A stretch of DNA of 52,557 nt from Hymenobacter psychrotolerans DSM 18569 (GCF_900142395.1 NZ_FRAS01000027.1:1-52557), one strand, 5' to 3'. Positions 8,607-21,436 are shown, counted from the stretch's first letter. A program made the numbers and translations. Notes: a model not told the origin generated them from the sequence alone.

Positions 8607-9218
8607 TTACTGACGGTCCCAAACCGTGCCGCCGCGCTCCTCGAATCGGATGAGCCCCTCAGCCTTTGTCATGTACAGCGTGACGACCACTCTGGAACCG
8701 CTCCCGGCCAGGGAAGTCGTGCCACCCAAAACTGCCGGGTAGGTGCGGCCGGCAAAGGTGGCGGGCGAAAGGGATTGGGTGCCGTCTTCCACTTCCTTAA
8801 GGGGCAGACTCACCGACGTGTTTCCAATGTTAAACCGGGATTGAACCCGGGTCGTGTTGCCTGCCACCACTGTATACAGTTGCATGGACTTGTTCTCGCT
8901 GTTGCCCGTGGAATCAGTTCGCTGAAGAATATGCGAGGTAAACTCCTGGTTATACGTAGGACAGGGGTTCACGCCTGCGCCGACCCCATCCATTTTGTTC
9001 TCGGCCTCGGTCACGCGGTAGCTGCGCACGTAGCCGGTGGTGGCGTTGCGAAACCGCAGCACGGCATCTTTTGGATAAGGCGCCGTCCAGGCCCGCAGGC
9101 CGGGGGTTAGCGAATACTGGGGGATGTCGTCGGTGTCGCACACCTTTTTACACCCCGAGGAAACAAGGGCCAAACCAACACACAGGATATAAACGAAGGG
9201 AAAACGCATGAACAACAT
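8607..9218 (-). CDS. Lipoprotein of unknown function
   Basis: The best start is the ATG at 9218 (MLFMRFPFVYILCV) or the ATG at 9209 three codons later; the longer frame to 9272 adds an unlikely N-terminus. The lipobox is LVSSGC, followed by a KKVCDTDD segment. The mature part of about 180 residues is rich in Thr, Ser and Val, with the motifs YSLTPGLRAWTAPYPKDAVLRF and SGSRVVVTLYMTKAEGL, consistent with a beta-sandwich. No known domain is recognised. It lies downstream of the metal operon on the same strand, about 75 bp after the P-type ATPase gene. Co-transcription is possible but the content does not suggest a metal role. Confidence 0.7.
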   Translation of the reverse strand: MLFMRFPFVYILCVGLALVSSGCKKVCDTDDIPQYSLTPGLRAWTAPYPKDAVLRFRNATTGYVRSYRVTEAENKMDGVGAGVNPCPTYNQEFTSHILQRTDSTGNSENKSMQLYTVVAGNTTRVQSRFNIGNTSVSLPLKEVEDGTQSLSPATFAGRTYPAVLGGTTSLAGSGSRVVVTLYMTKAEGLIRFEERGGTVWDRQ

Positions 9219-9294
9219 CGGATAAATTAGGGAGAAGATAGAATCACGAAAGATACCTCTTTCGCGCCGCAAACGGGCCGCTCACCGGTTGGGC

Positions 9295-11415
9295 TTAAAA
9301 CTTCATGCGCTGAATACGCACGGCGTTGAGGATGGCCAACAGGGCGACTCCGACGTCGGCAAACACCGCTTCCCACATGGTGGCTAGGCCGCCGGCGCCC
9401 AGGGCCAGCACCACGGCTTTCACGATAAAGGCCAGCCAGATGTTCTGCCACACCACCGAGTGCGTGGCGCGGGCAATGCGCCGGGCGGTGGCAATCTTGC
9501 TGGGGTGGTCGGTTTGAATCACCACGTCGGCGGTTTCAATGGTGGCGTCCGAGCCTAGCCCGCCCATGGCAATGCCCACGTCGGCCAGGGCCACTACCGG
9601 CGCATCGTTTACCCCATCGCCCACAAAGGCCAGCTTGCGGCCCGCGTCGAGGTACTGCTGCACGTAGCGGGCTTTGTCTTCGGGCAGCAGCCCGCCGTGG
9701 GCCTCGTCGATGCCCAGTTCCTTGGCCACGCGCTGCGTGATGCTGTCCTTGTCGCCGGAGAGCATCACGATTTTGGTGATGCCGTCGGCCCGCAGTTCGC
9801 GCACGGTTTGCTCGGCGTCGGCCTTGGGCGCGTCGGCCACAGTCAGGTAGCCGGCGTACTTGCCATCAATGGCGGCCACCACGATGCTGTCAAACACCTG
9901 GTCGACTTCAGCTGGGTAAGCCACGATGAACTTGGTGAGCAGCTTGGTGTTGCCGGCCAGCACGTCGCGGCCGTCCACGCGCCCGCGCAGGCCGTGCCCG
10001 GAAATCTCCTCGACGTTCTCCACGGGTACTCCCGTGGCCGCCGCCCCCACGTGCAGCACCACGGCTTTGGCAATGGGGTGGGTGGATTTGGTTTCCAGCG
10101 CGCCCACCAGCCGCAGCAGTTGGGCCGGGTCCACGCCGGGGGCCGGCTGCACCTGCTGCACCGCAAACACGCCCTGCGTGAGCGTGCCCGTCTTATCCAT
10201 CACCACGGTGTCAATTTCACGTAGCACGTCCAGGAAGTTGGAGCCTTTTAAGAGGATGCCCGCTTTGGACGCCGCGCCAATGCCGCCGAAGTAGCCCAGC
10301 GGAATGCTGATGACCAGCGCGCAGGGGCAGGAAATCACCAGGAACACCAGCGCCCGGTACAGCCAGGTGCGGAACACGTAGTCGTCGACCACGAAGTAGG
10401 GCACCAGCACCAGCAGCACGGCCAGGGCTACGACGATGGGCGTGTAGACCTTGGCGAATTTGGTGATGAACTGCTGGGTCTTGGCCTTGCGGCCCACCGC
10501 GTCCTGCACCATGGCCAGAATCTTGGCCAGCTTGGTGTCCTGGTAGGTGGCCGTCACCAGCACCTGCGCCAGCGACTCCTGATTTATCATCCCGGCCAGC
10601 ACCACCTCGCCCATTTGCTTGGTTTGCGGGGCGGACTCGCCGGTGAGCGCCGCCGTGTTGAAGGAGGCCGGACCCTTCACCAGGGTGCCGTCCAGGGCCA
10701 CTTTCTCGCCGGGCTTCACCTCGATGGTGTCGCCCAGCTGCACCTGCTTGGGGTCGAGCACCAGCGACTGGCCGCCGCGGAGCACCGTGACTTCCGTGGC
10801 CTGAATTTCGAGCAAGGCGCGGATGCTGCGCTTGGCGCGGTTCACGGCTGCGTCCTGGAACAGCTCCCCCACGGTGTAGAACAGCATCACGGCCACGCCC
10901 TCCGGGTACTCCCCGATGGCAAAGGCCCCGAGCGTGGCAATGCTCATGAGCAGAAACTCATTGAACACGTTGCCGCTGGGAATACTGAGGACGGCGGCTT
11001 TCAGCACTTTCCAGCCCACCAGCAGAAAGGCCACTCCGTACCAGGCCAGGCGCACGTAGGAAGTAAACCAGGCCACGTCGTAGTAGTCGAGGGCCAGGCC
11101 GCCCAGCAGCAGCGCCAGGCTCATGCCGGGCCAGAGGTAGGGGTTTGCCCCCACCTGCCCGTGGTCATGGTCGTCGCCGCTGGCGTGGTCGTGGCCGGCG
11201 TGCTCGTCGGCAGCCTTGCCGGCCAGGTCCACTACCTTTTTGCCGGCGGGGTGGTCATGTCCGGCGTGGTCGTGACCCGGCACGTCGTGCCCTTCGGGCT
11301 CGGCGGCGGCTTCGGGCGTGAGTTGCTCGCGGCTGAGGGCGCCGACGTTTTCGAGCTTCACCTGCTTGGCGGTGTTGAGCTCTTCGTCGGTATTGGAGGA
11401 GGTTGGGTCAGGCAT
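9295..11415 (-). CDS. Heavy-metal P1B-type ATPase (Zn/Cd/Co efflux)
   Basis: A 706-residue P1B ATPase that pumps divalent metal from the cytoplasm using ATP. The cytoplasmic N-terminus has no CxxC HMA domain; instead it carries many HDH repeats (GHDVPGHDHAGHDH, HAGHDHASGDDHDHG), suited to Zn, Co or Ni. The membrane metal site is the SCPCAL motif around residues 361-366. The phosphorylation site is DKTGTLT (about 405), and the hinge is GDGVNDAPVVALADVGIAMG (about 597). CPC plus the His-rich tail points to the Zn/Cd/Pb or Co group rather than Cu. It is the last gene of the leftward metal operon. Confidence 0.93.
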   Translation of the reverse strand: MPDPTSSNTDEELNTAKQVKLENVGALSREQLTPEAAAEPEGHDVPGHDHAGHDHPAGKKVVDLAGKAADEHAGHDHASGDDHDHGQVGANPYLWPGMSLALLLGGLALDYYDVAWFTSYVRLAWYGVAFLLVGWKVLKAAVLSIPSGNVFNEFLLMSIATLGAFAIGEYPEGVAVMLFYTVGELFQDAAVNRAKRSIRALLEIQATEVTVLRGGQSLVLDPKQVQLGDTIEVKPGEKVALDGTLVKGPASFNTAALTGESAPQTKQMGEVVLAGMINQESLAQVLVTATYQDTKLAKILAMVQDAVGRKAKTQQFITKFAKVYTPIVVALAVLLVLVPYFVVDDYVFRTWLYRALVFLVISCPCALVISIPLGYFGGIGAASKAGILLKGSNFLDVLREIDTVVMDKTGTLTQGVFAVQQVQPAPGVDPAQLLRLVGALETKSTHPIAKAVVLHVGAAATGVPVENVEEISGHGLRGRVDGRDVLAGNTKLLTKFIVAYPAEVDQVFDSIVVAAIDGKYAGYLTVADAPKADAEQTVRELRADGITKIVMLSGDKDSITQRVAKELGIDEAHGGLLPEDKARYVQQYLDAGRKLAFVGDGVNDAPVVALADVGIAMGGLGSDATIETADVVIQTDHPSKIATARRIARATHSVVWQNIWLAFIVKAVVLALGAGGLATMWEAVFADVGVALLAILNAVRIQRMKF

Positions 11416-11463
11416 AGGAAAAGGAACGTCATGTTAAAAAATGGGGCAGCGGCCAGCCGGCAG

Positions 11464-12078
11464 CTACCAGTCCACGAAAAAGCCGGCCACGCCCACCAGC
11501 ACGAGCACCGCGCCGGTCAGGCGCCGCTCGTGGTGAGCGAGTCCGTCCACGTTGAGGCGGCCCAGGCTGCGGTGGGCCAGGGCCACCAGCGCGCACATGG
11601 CCGACACGGACGCCAGCAGGTACAAGCTCATGAGCAGGGCCAGGGCCGCCGAGCCGTGGGTGCCGGCGGCAAGAAAAAAGGTCTGAATCTCCAGGCAGGG
11701 GGCCAGGAACATGGTCGCCGCCAGCCCCAGCACCACCCGCCGGCGCGGCGTCCGGCGGCTGAGCGGCCGCGGGTCGGGGTGAGCGTGGCCGGGGCCGGAA
11801 AAGGAGTAGAGCAGGCCAATGACGATGAGCAGCAGTGGCGCTACCCAGCCGGCGAACTGCTCGAAGCGGGCCGAGAGGCGCCACCCGAGCAGGCCCAGGG
11901 CCAGCCCAATGCCCACGGTGCTCAGCACGTGGGCGAGGCCAGCCACCAGCGTCACCCCCACCGCCCGCCGCAACGGCCAGCCCTCCGCCCGTGCCACGGC
12001 CAGCACCGGGGCCCAGTGGTTGGGAATGGCGGCGTGGAGCAGGCTTAGCACAAGGGCACCGGTGAGGAGTTCAAGCAT
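11464..12078 (-). CDS. Membrane cation transporter with His-rich loop (Ni/Co or HupE/TauE-like)
   Basis: The start is set at the ATG at 12078 (MLELLTGALVLSLLHAAIPNHW), giving 204 residues; the longer open frame upstream encodes no membrane-like sequence. It has about six transmembrane segments. The first carries HAAIPNHWAPVLAVARAEGW, and a central loop GPGHAHPDPR is histidine-rich. A further segment, FLAPCLEIQTFF, has a Pro-Cys pair. This layout fits small Ni/Co-type or sulfite-exporter-like transporters that accompany metal efflux systems. The substrate is not fixed by the sequence. It sits between the Fur-type regulator and the P-type ATPase genes, and a palindrome (12140-12154) lies 62 bp upstream of its start. 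Confidence 0.75.
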   Translation of the reverse strand: MLELLTGALVLSLLHAAIPNHWAPVLAVARAEGWPLRRAVGVTLVAGLAHVLSTVGIGLALGLLGWRLSARFEQFAGWVAPLLLIVIGLLYSFSGPGHAHPDPRPLSRRTPRRRVVLGLAATMFLAPCLEIQTFFLAAGTHGSAALALLMSLYLLASVSAMCALVALAHRSLGRLNVDGLAHHERRLTGAVLVLVGVAGFFVDW

Positions 12079-12139
12079 GGGAAGCGGGTCAGGGAAAGCG
12101 CACCGCCGGTTACGAGGACAAACCTCGGGAGCCGGACGA

Positions 12140-12154
12140 TGCAATGCTATTGCA
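12140..12154 (-). promoter_or_regulatory. Palindrome TGCAAT-N3-ATTGCA, candidate Fur/Zur-type box
   Basis: A perfect 6-3-6 inverted repeat overlaps the stop codon of the Fur-family gene and lies 62 bp before the transporter start. Fur-family proteins bind short AT-rich inverted repeats, so this may be an internal operator for the transporter and ATPase genes. The assignment is an inference from symmetry and position. Confidence 0.5.
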
Positions 12155-12596
12155 TTGTTTGGGCGGGGGTTGGCGAGTTGCCCGCGCAGCGCGGGCAGAG
12201 GCCCTTCATCACGAGGCTGGTTTCCTGCACCTGGTAAGCGCCGGGCAGGGCAATGGCCGGGACGGGCACGGCGGGCAGGCAGCTGGTTTCCCGGCATTTA
12301 GTGCAGAAGAAATGCACGTGCAAATCCTGGTGCTGCTCGGGTGTGCAGCCGGGCTCGCACAGGGCGAACTTGACGGCGCCGCTGCCGTCCTCGATGCGGT
12401 GCACCAGGCCCTTGTCGGTAAAGGTTTTCAGGGTGCGGTGCACCGTGATGCGGTCAGCATGCTTGAGCAGTTCCTCCACGTCGGTCAGGCTCAGCGCTGC
12501 CGACTGTTTCATCAGCACGTCGAGCACCAGCAGGCGCATGGCCGTGGGCGCAATCTGCTTCGCAATCAAGGTGTCTTCGAGGGGATGGGCCATCAT
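12147..12596 (-). CDS. Fur-family metal-responsive repressor (Zur-like)
   Basis: 149 residues. The N-terminal winged helix (LLVLDVLMKQSAALSLTDVEELL, DRITVHRTLKTFTDKGLVH) corresponds to the Fur DNA-binding domain. The dimerisation part keeps the metal ligands HQDLHVHFFC and two CxxC zinc pairs (FCTKC and LCPRC). It would repress metal genes when metal-loaded. Its ATG overlaps the stop of the upstream czcB-like gene as TAATG, so translation is probably coupled. A metal-sensing repressor in the middle of the efflux operon suggests autoregulation. Whether it senses zinc, iron or nickel cannot be told from sequence alone; the neighbours favour zinc or a similar divalent metal. Confidence 0.88.
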   Translation of the reverse strand: MMAHPLEDTLIAKQIAPTAMRLLVLDVLMKQSAALSLTDVEELLKHADRITVHRTLKTFTDKGLVHRIEDGSGAVKFALCEPGCTPEQHQDLHVHFFCTKCRETSCLPAVPVPAIALPGAYQVQETSLVMKGLCPRCAGNSPTPAQTMQ

Positions 12597-13786
12597 TATT
12601 CTTCCTCTTCCGCGTTTTTCATCTTGGCCAGCAGCGAGTAGGCGCCGTCCGTGACGAAGGTGGTGGTGGCTGGTACCCCTTCCGGCAGGGTGACTTCGGT
12701 GAAGTTGTCCTCGCTGCGGCCCAGGGTGACGGGCACTAGGCGGTAGCGCCCGGGGGCTTCCACGGCGAAGGCGTAGTTCTTGCCTTCAAAGCGCACCAGG
12801 GCCGCGTCGGGCAGGGTGGGCGCCTGCGTGCGGCCGGTTTCAATCATGGCCCGGACGTAGAGGCCGGGCAGCAGCATGGGGTCGTTTTCCTGGTCCAAAT
12901 GGCCGTGCACGCGCACGGTGCGGTCCTCGCCGATGGCCTTGCCCACCAGATAGACGCGGGCCGTGCGTTCGCGCCGGGAGCCGGTGGAGTCACTGGCCAG
13001 CGTGAAGCGAATCAATTGGTCTTTCTGCACCCGGGCCACGTCGCGCTCAAACACGGTAAGTTCGACATGGAGGTGCTCGGGGTCCACGATTTCAAACATG
13101 GCGTCGGTGGCCGTCACGGCCTGCCCCACGGTCACGTTGACGGTGCGCACGAAGCCGGCCCGCGGGGCGCGGATGCTGGCCGTGGTCACGATGCGCCCGC
13201 CCACGGGCAAGCCCGCCAGCCGCAGCCGGGCGGCTTGGGCAGAAGTTTGCACCTGCAGGGCTCGGTAGTCGGCCTGGGCACGCTGGTAATTTTTCTGGGG
13301 GGCCACCTCCTGCTCGTAGAGCTCCTTTTGGCGGGCCAGCTCGGTGCGGGCGTAGTCGAGGCGGGCGCGGGTTTCGAGGTAGTCCTGCTGCAGGGCCACG
13401 AACTCGGGGTTGCGGATGGTGGCCAGCACCTCGCCCTTGCGGACGCGGGCGCCCTGCAGCAATTCGGTGTTCTCCACGAAGCCCCCTAACGGGGCCGTGA
13501 TGCGCACGGTGCTTTCCGGCGGCACGTCCAGGGTGCCCGTCACGGCCAATCCCGCGCCCATGGGCCGGTCGGTCAGGCGGGCGGTTTTTAGGCCCACAGC
13601 CTGCTGTTCGGCCGCCGAGAGCGTAACGACGTCGGACGCTTCTTCGCTCTCCGCCTCACGGGCTTCACCGCCGGCTCCTTTGACTTCGGTGGCGGACTCC
13701 GCGTCAGCGCTTTCTTTCTTATCGGCACTGCAGCCTACCTGAAAAGTCAGGGCCACAAGTAGTACCAGGGATGCAATCTTATTCAT
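12596..13786 (-). CDS. RND efflux periplasmic adaptor (CzcB/CusB type)
   Basis: A 396-residue membrane-fusion protein with a lipoprotein-type signal (VLLVALTFQVGCSADKK). Typical blocks are the barrel-sandwich half (VRITAPLGGFVENT), an alpha-hairpin (QQDYLETRARLDYARTELARQKELYEQ) and the second lipoyl half (TTASIRAPRAGFVRTVNVTVGQAV). It bridges the inner-membrane pump and the outer-membrane channel encoded by the gene just upstream. Its stop overlaps the Fur-family start. It lies in the leftward metal operon 31 bp after the CzcA-CzcC fusion. Confidence 0.92.
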   Translation of the reverse strand: MNKIASLVLLVALTFQVGCSADKKESADAESATEVKGAGGEAREAESEEASDVVTLSAAEQQAVGLKTARLTDRPMGAGLAVTGTLDVPPESTVRITAPLGGFVENTELLQGARVRKGEVLATIRNPEFVALQQDYLETRARLDYARTELARQKELYEQEVAPQKNYQRAQADYRALQVQTSAQAARLRLAGLPVGGRIVTTASIRAPRAGFVRTVNVTVGQAVTATDAMFEIVDPEHLHVELTVFERDVARVQKDQLIRFTLASDSTGSRRERTARVYLVGKAIGEDRTVRVHGHLDQENDPMLLPGLYVRAMIETGRTQAPTLPDAALVRFEGKNYAFAVEAPGRYRLVPVTLGRSEDNFTEVTLPEGVPATTTFVTDGAYSLLAKMKNAEEEE

Positions 13787-13817
13787 GGTAATTCAAGTCA
13801 GGGAGATGGAGAACACC

Positions 13818-18221
<4,404 letters not shown>

Positions 18222-18412
18222 CCGTGGCGATGGGGTTAAGTCTAACGCTTCCGAAAAACACCCTGCGGCCCGGCGGCTTCGGCTGCGAAGAGCGGAAGCG
18301 GGCTGGACGGAATGACTTATGGCAAAACGCAATGCGCCCGGCGGCCCGGTGACCCGACTGCACGCGGCAGCAGGCGACCCGGGCGGGAAGTCAGCAGGAA
18401 ATAGGGGAGGGG

Positions 18413-18745
18413 TTAGGCTCTGGGCGGTTGCCAGATGGTGCCCAAGGCCCGCGTGGGGGCCGCCACGACCAGCGGGCCGTGCTGGGGGCTGCTGCCCCAT
18501 TCCACCGCGAGAGGGTAGTCCCCCACGGGAGGCTGAGTTAAACCGATGACGACGCCCCCGCAGCAGTGGCACTGGCAGAGCGGCGAGCACCAGTCGCCCA
18601 GGGCGTCGGTGCCGCAGTCGGCGTGCCAGGCCGCGGCGACGGTGGTGGTTTGCTGTTGGTCCTGGCACACCGCTACCTCGTCCGTGCACGTCATGGTCGA
18701 CAGGCAGGCGAAGTAAAAGGCGAAAAATAGGGACAGCAGACGCAT
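18413..18745 (-). CDS. Small Cys-rich exported protein (DUF6660-like)
   Basis: 110 residues. The N-terminal signal (MRLLSLFFAFYFACLSTMTC) is followed by a cysteine- and histidine-rich core, including the motif CSPLCQCHCCGG, then a Pro-rich tail. Proteins of this kind are found directly upstream of czcA-like genes in Bacteroidota, and this one is the first gene of the metal operon here. The Cys/His cluster suggests periplasmic metal binding, but no activity is established. A -7 box lies directly in front of its ATG. Confidence 0.75.
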   Translation of the reverse strand: MRLLSLFFAFYFACLSTMTCTDEVAVCQDQQQTTTVAAAWHADCGTDALGDWCSPLCQCHCCGGVVIGLTQPPVGDYPLAVEWGSSPQHGPLVVAAPTRALGTIWQPPRA

Positions 18746-18750
18746 CGGGG

Positions 18751-18777
18751 CAAAGGTAGCGACAATGGGAAATTGTC
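18751..18777 (-). promoter_or_regulatory. Promoter -7 box with overlapping palindrome, start of metal operon
   Basis: On the minus strand TACCTTTG (18758-18751) matches the Bacteroidota -7 consensus TAnnTTTG. Directly upstream is the inverted repeat GACAAT-N5-ATTGTC (18761-18777), in the spacer where a repressor would block RNA polymerase. The -7 box ends only 5 bp before the ATG at 18745, so the transcript could be leaderless or nearly so. No clear TTTG -33 box is seen. Confidence 0.5.
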
Positions 18778-18839
18778 AGGTACGGCTTTTACCAGTTCAT
18801 GCAGGCAAAGGTTCCTGAAACAACAAAAGTCTCACAGTC

Positions 18840-19769
18840 TTAGCGAAGACCCTGCATTTTTAAAAAAAGGCCACCGGGGTTCTTCGTCGCCTTGATTTTA
18901 TCCGTCTTCAGCTTGTAGATAAAGGCAAATAAGGCATCCACGTGCTTGGGCGACTGCAGAATGTCTTGCACCAGCTTGGGCTCCTGAACGCCCAAGGTTT
19001 CGAGGTGCTTGCGGGCCAGCTGCACCTTGGCATCATCGGCCTCCAGTTCGAAGGGGATGGGCAACTGCTGGGGCACTTGGGTGTTGACGTAGAACTTGAT
19101 GCTCTGGAAGGAGCGGCCTTTCTTGAGCAGCTCGTACTTGATGCGCAGGTCAGTGTGCTCGTTTATCTGCGTGGTGGCCACGTCGAGCACGTACTTCTGC
19201 AGCGAGGAAATCTGGGCGTACTGCTCGGGCTCTTTACCTGCGGGGTCCTTGAGCTTGAGCATGCCCTTAAACTCATCCAGCGAGTAGGTCTTGGTTTCGC
19301 CGATGTCCTTCCACTGCGAGGCCAGCTGGTAGATGCGCTTAGCGTACTTGCTGCTCAGGCTAAAGGCAGCCTGTAGGCGGTAAGACGTGAAGTTACTCTT
19401 CAGGTCTATCAGGAAGGGCCGCATGCGCTCGGATATCTCCAGCTCAATGGTGCCCTCGCCCTTGCGGTACAGGGCCGAGGCCAGCAGACTCACTTGCAGC
19501 AAGGTTTTGCCCGTCTCGATGTGGTAGACCCGGCTGTTGAGGTTCTCAGTGGATTCGAGCAGCTGCTTGTAGTTCCAGGTCCGACCCGTCAGCTCCATCA
19601 GCTCCTGCACCCGGATTTCATAGATGGTGCCGGACTTGTCCTGCTTGGTGAGCTTGGAGAGCAGCGAAAAGACGATGTCCATCTCGCAGGCACTCATCTC
19701 GTAGCGCGCCGTCGTCAGCGCGTTGTGCTGCCGAATTTCTATCGGGACGGTGGATTCGGGCGCGGCCAT
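18840..19769 (-). CDS. Plasmid replication initiator (Rep_3/RepB family)
   Basis: 309 residues. The N-terminus (IRQHNALTTARYEMSACEMDIVFSL, cited here in part) matches the start of Rep_3 initiators. Two winged-helix domains follow: the first has ELMELTGRTWNYKQLLE and the second FSLSSKYAKRIYQLASQWK, with YSLDEFKGMLKL. It would bind the iterons at 21.1-21.4 kb, open the origin and also repress its own promoter. The length is typical of the family. Its own iterons lie on the far side of an IS3 element inserted 64 bp upstream of its start. This gene is the main reason for calling the window a plasmid. Confidence 0.92.
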   Translation of the reverse strand: MAAPESTVPIEIRQHNALTTARYEMSACEMDIVFSLLSKLTKQDKSGTIYEIRVQELMELTGRTWNYKQLLESTENLNSRVYHIETGKTLLQVSLLASALYRKGEGTIELEISERMRPFLIDLKSNFTSYRLQAAFSLSSKYAKRIYQLASQWKDIGETKTYSLDEFKGMLKLKDPAGKEPEQYAQISSLQKYVLDVATTQINEHTDLRIKYELLKKGRSFQSIKFYVNTQVPQQLPIPFELEADDAKVQLARKHLETLGVQEPKLVQDILQSPKHVDALFAFIYKLKTDKIKATKNPGGLFLKMQGLR

Positions 19770-19794
19770 ACGCAGCTACTGTGGTGATACAAAG

Positions 19795-19830
19795 CAAACA
19801 TACGGCTTAAATCGGAAACTAATAGAGCCA
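19795..19830 (-). promoter_or_regulatory. rep promoter with an iteron half-site
   Basis: On the minus strand TATGTTTG (19802-19795) fits the -7 consensus TAnnTTTG, 26 bp before the rep ATG. Just upstream, GGCTCTATTAGTTTCC (minus strand, 19830-19815) contains CTATTAGTT, the conserved right half of the iterons. Rep_3 proteins often bind such a site to repress their own gene. The IS3 element begins 4 bp further on. Confidence 0.6.
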
Positions 19831-19860
19831 AATTGTACTACTCCCCAAAAACTGGACAGT

Positions 19861-20733
19861 TTAGACGGGGGTGGTTAAGCAAATGACGTTAGGGTTGAAG
19901 GTAGGGGTTTGGGCGTAGATCGTAGCCGGGGTCAGGCCTTTCAGGGCCTGATGGGGGCGGTGGTGGTTGTAATAGGTGAAGTAGGCTTGCAACTGCTGGT
20001 AGAGATGCTGCCCGTCGTCAGCTGGGTTGAGGTAAACGCACTCCCATTTGACCGAGCGCCAGAGCCGCTCGACGAAGGCGTTGTCCGTGGCGCGTCCCCG
20101 CCCGTCGCGGCTGATTTGGCAGCCGGCGGCGAGCAGTGCGTGCTCGAAGGCCGTGCTGGTGAACTGGCTTCCTTGGTCTGAGTTGAAGATGTAGGGTGCC
20201 GGCTGCTGGCGTAGCGCGTCAGCCAGGGCCGTGAGACAAAAGCCTACGTCCAGTGTGTTGCTCAGTTCCCAGCTGAGCACGTAGCGCGAGTGCCAGTCCA
20301 GGACAGCCACTAGGTAGAGGAAACCGCGGGCCATGGGGATGTAGGTAATATCCGTGCTCCACACCTCATTGGGGGCCGTAATCACCCGCTCGCGCAACAG
20401 ATACGGGTAGCGCGTCACGCCTTCGCCCGGCGTGGAGAGACGCGGCTTGGGATAGACTGCCTGCAGGCCCATCAGGCGCAGCAAGCGGCGCACGCGCTTT
20501 TCGTTGACGGGGTAGCCGTGCAGGCGCAAATAATCGCGCATGCCCAGCACGCCCTTGAAGCAGTGGCGGGTGTATTCCTCATCCAGCAGACGCATGAGTT
20601 GCAGGTTCAGCGCCGTTTCGCCTTGCGGGCGGTAGTAATAGCTGCTGCGCGCCAGGCCCACGGCTTGGCAGCGGGCCACCACGCTCCCCTCGGCGCTGGC
20701 CTGCACCAACGCCCGCTGCTCAGCCACACTCAC
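19861..20733 (-). CDS. IS3 OrfB, DDE transposase (copy 2)
   Basis: Counted from the GTG at 20733, which overlaps the OrfA stop. The rve core is intact with STDITYIP, FNSDQGSQFTS and VERLWRSVKWE. It differs from copy 1 at scattered residues (for example HCFKGVLGMRDYLRL against HSFKGVLGMRDHLRL), so the two copies have diverged somewhat but both keep the residues needed for activity. Confidence 0.92.
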   Translation of the reverse strand: MSVAEQRALVQASAEGSVVARCQAVGLARSSYYYRPQGETALNLQLMRLLDEEYTRHCFKGVLGMRDYLRLHGYPVNEKRVRRLLRLMGLQAVYPKPRLSTPGEGVTRYPYLLRERVITAPNEVWSTDITYIPMARGFLYLVAVLDWHSRYVLSWELSNTLDVGFCLTALADALRQQPAPYIFNSDQGSQFTSTAFEHALLAAGCQISRDGRGRATDNAFVERLWRSVKWECVYLNPADDGQHLYQQLQAYFTYYNHHRPHQALKGLTPATIYAQTPTFNPNVICLTTPV

Positions 20734-21014
20734 GGCCGCTGCATTTTTTTTAGCAGCTGGTTTTCCATCTGCAGCTTGCCGATGGCCGCGTACAACGGCT
20801 CGATATCGGGGGCGGCTGGCACCGCAGCGGCGGGCTCGGCAAAGACCTGCGCCGCCTGCTCGCGCAACTGCTGCTTCCAGCGTGTGATCTGGCTGACGGA
20901 AAGCTGGTAACGGGCGGCCAGTTCGGCCAGCGGCTGGCGCTCGGTCAGAGCGGCTAAGGCGACTTCGGCCTTGAACTCGGCCGTGAAGCGGCGACGGGTG
21001 CGTTTTGGGTTCAT
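20730..21014 (-). CDS. IS3 OrfA (copy 2)
   Basis: 94 residues, nearly the same as OrfA of copy 1. The differences are clustered in the linker before the leucine-rich helix (EPAAAVPAAPDIEPLY here, EPANAAPVAPDVEPLY in copy 1). HTH LAELAARYQLSVSQITRWKQ. It would bind the IS ends and fuse to OrfB by -1 slippage on the A8 run just before its stop. Confidence 0.9.
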   Translation of the reverse strand: MNPKRTRRRFTAEFKAEVALAALTERQPLAELAARYQLSVSQITRWKQQLREQAAQVFAEPAAAVPAAPDIEPLYAAIGKLQMENQLLKKMQRP

Positions 21015-21110
21015 ACATGGGCTAAGCTAGCCCATCTAAACTGTCCAACTTTTAGGGAGTACTACAAATCCTGAATCTATGAGTAAGCGGAAAGGCGGCA
21101 GCTTGGCTGG

Positions 21111-21436
21111 CTTATAAAAGCTATTAGTTAGACTTATGAAACCTATTAGTTAGCCCGCCGCGAGTTTTTGGCGAGGCTTATAAAAGCTATTAGTTAGACT
21201 TATAAAAGCTATTAGTTCGCGGCCCGCCAGCATAGCGTCTCAGAAACCATGAACCACCAGCGGCTTATAAAATCTATTAGTTCGCGAACAGTAGGGCTTA
21301 TGATAGCCCCACGAATTGACTCTATTAGTTAGCTTATCAAACCTATTAGTTTGGCTTATGAAACCTATTAGTCAGCTTATGAAACCTATTACTCCACTTA
21401 TAAGACCTATTAGTTGGCTTATAAAACCTATTACTA
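21111..21436 (+). repeat. Iteron array of the plasmid origin
   Basis: Ten intact direct repeats of the 19-bp core CTTATRAAACCTATTAGTT start at 21111, 21133, 21177, 21199, 21264, 21333, 21355, 21376, 21397 and 21418. One further copy (21297-21330) is split by extra bases. Neighbouring copies are 21-22 bp apart, or larger steps of 33-65 bp. A spacing of two helical turns is the hallmark of Rep_3 iterons. This is the likely replication origin. The sequence between 21437 and 21830 is AT-rich, as expected for a melting region. Confidence 0.9.

Larger units (their letters stand above)
19834..21066 (-). mobile_element. IS3-family insertion sequence, copy 2
   Basis: 1,233 bp, the same length as copy 1 but inverted. 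The ends are TGTACTACTCCCC and, on the other side, TGTAGTACTCCC. The target duplication is AAT (19831-19833 and 21067-21069). It has the same two frames and the same A8/T8 slippery run. It has inserted between the rep gene and its iteron array; without it the first iteron would be about 105 bp from the rep start. Confidence 0.95.

Noticed and set aside
18222..18689. N-terminal extension of the CzcA-CzcC fusion
   Set aside because: The extra residues are Arg/Pro-rich and overlap the DUF6660-like gene; the pump clearly begins at MFDRLIHF.
21111..21436. CRISPR-like array
   Set aside because: The repeats are nearly contiguous, 21-22 bp apart without unique spacers, and lie beside a Rep_3 gene. 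They are iterons.
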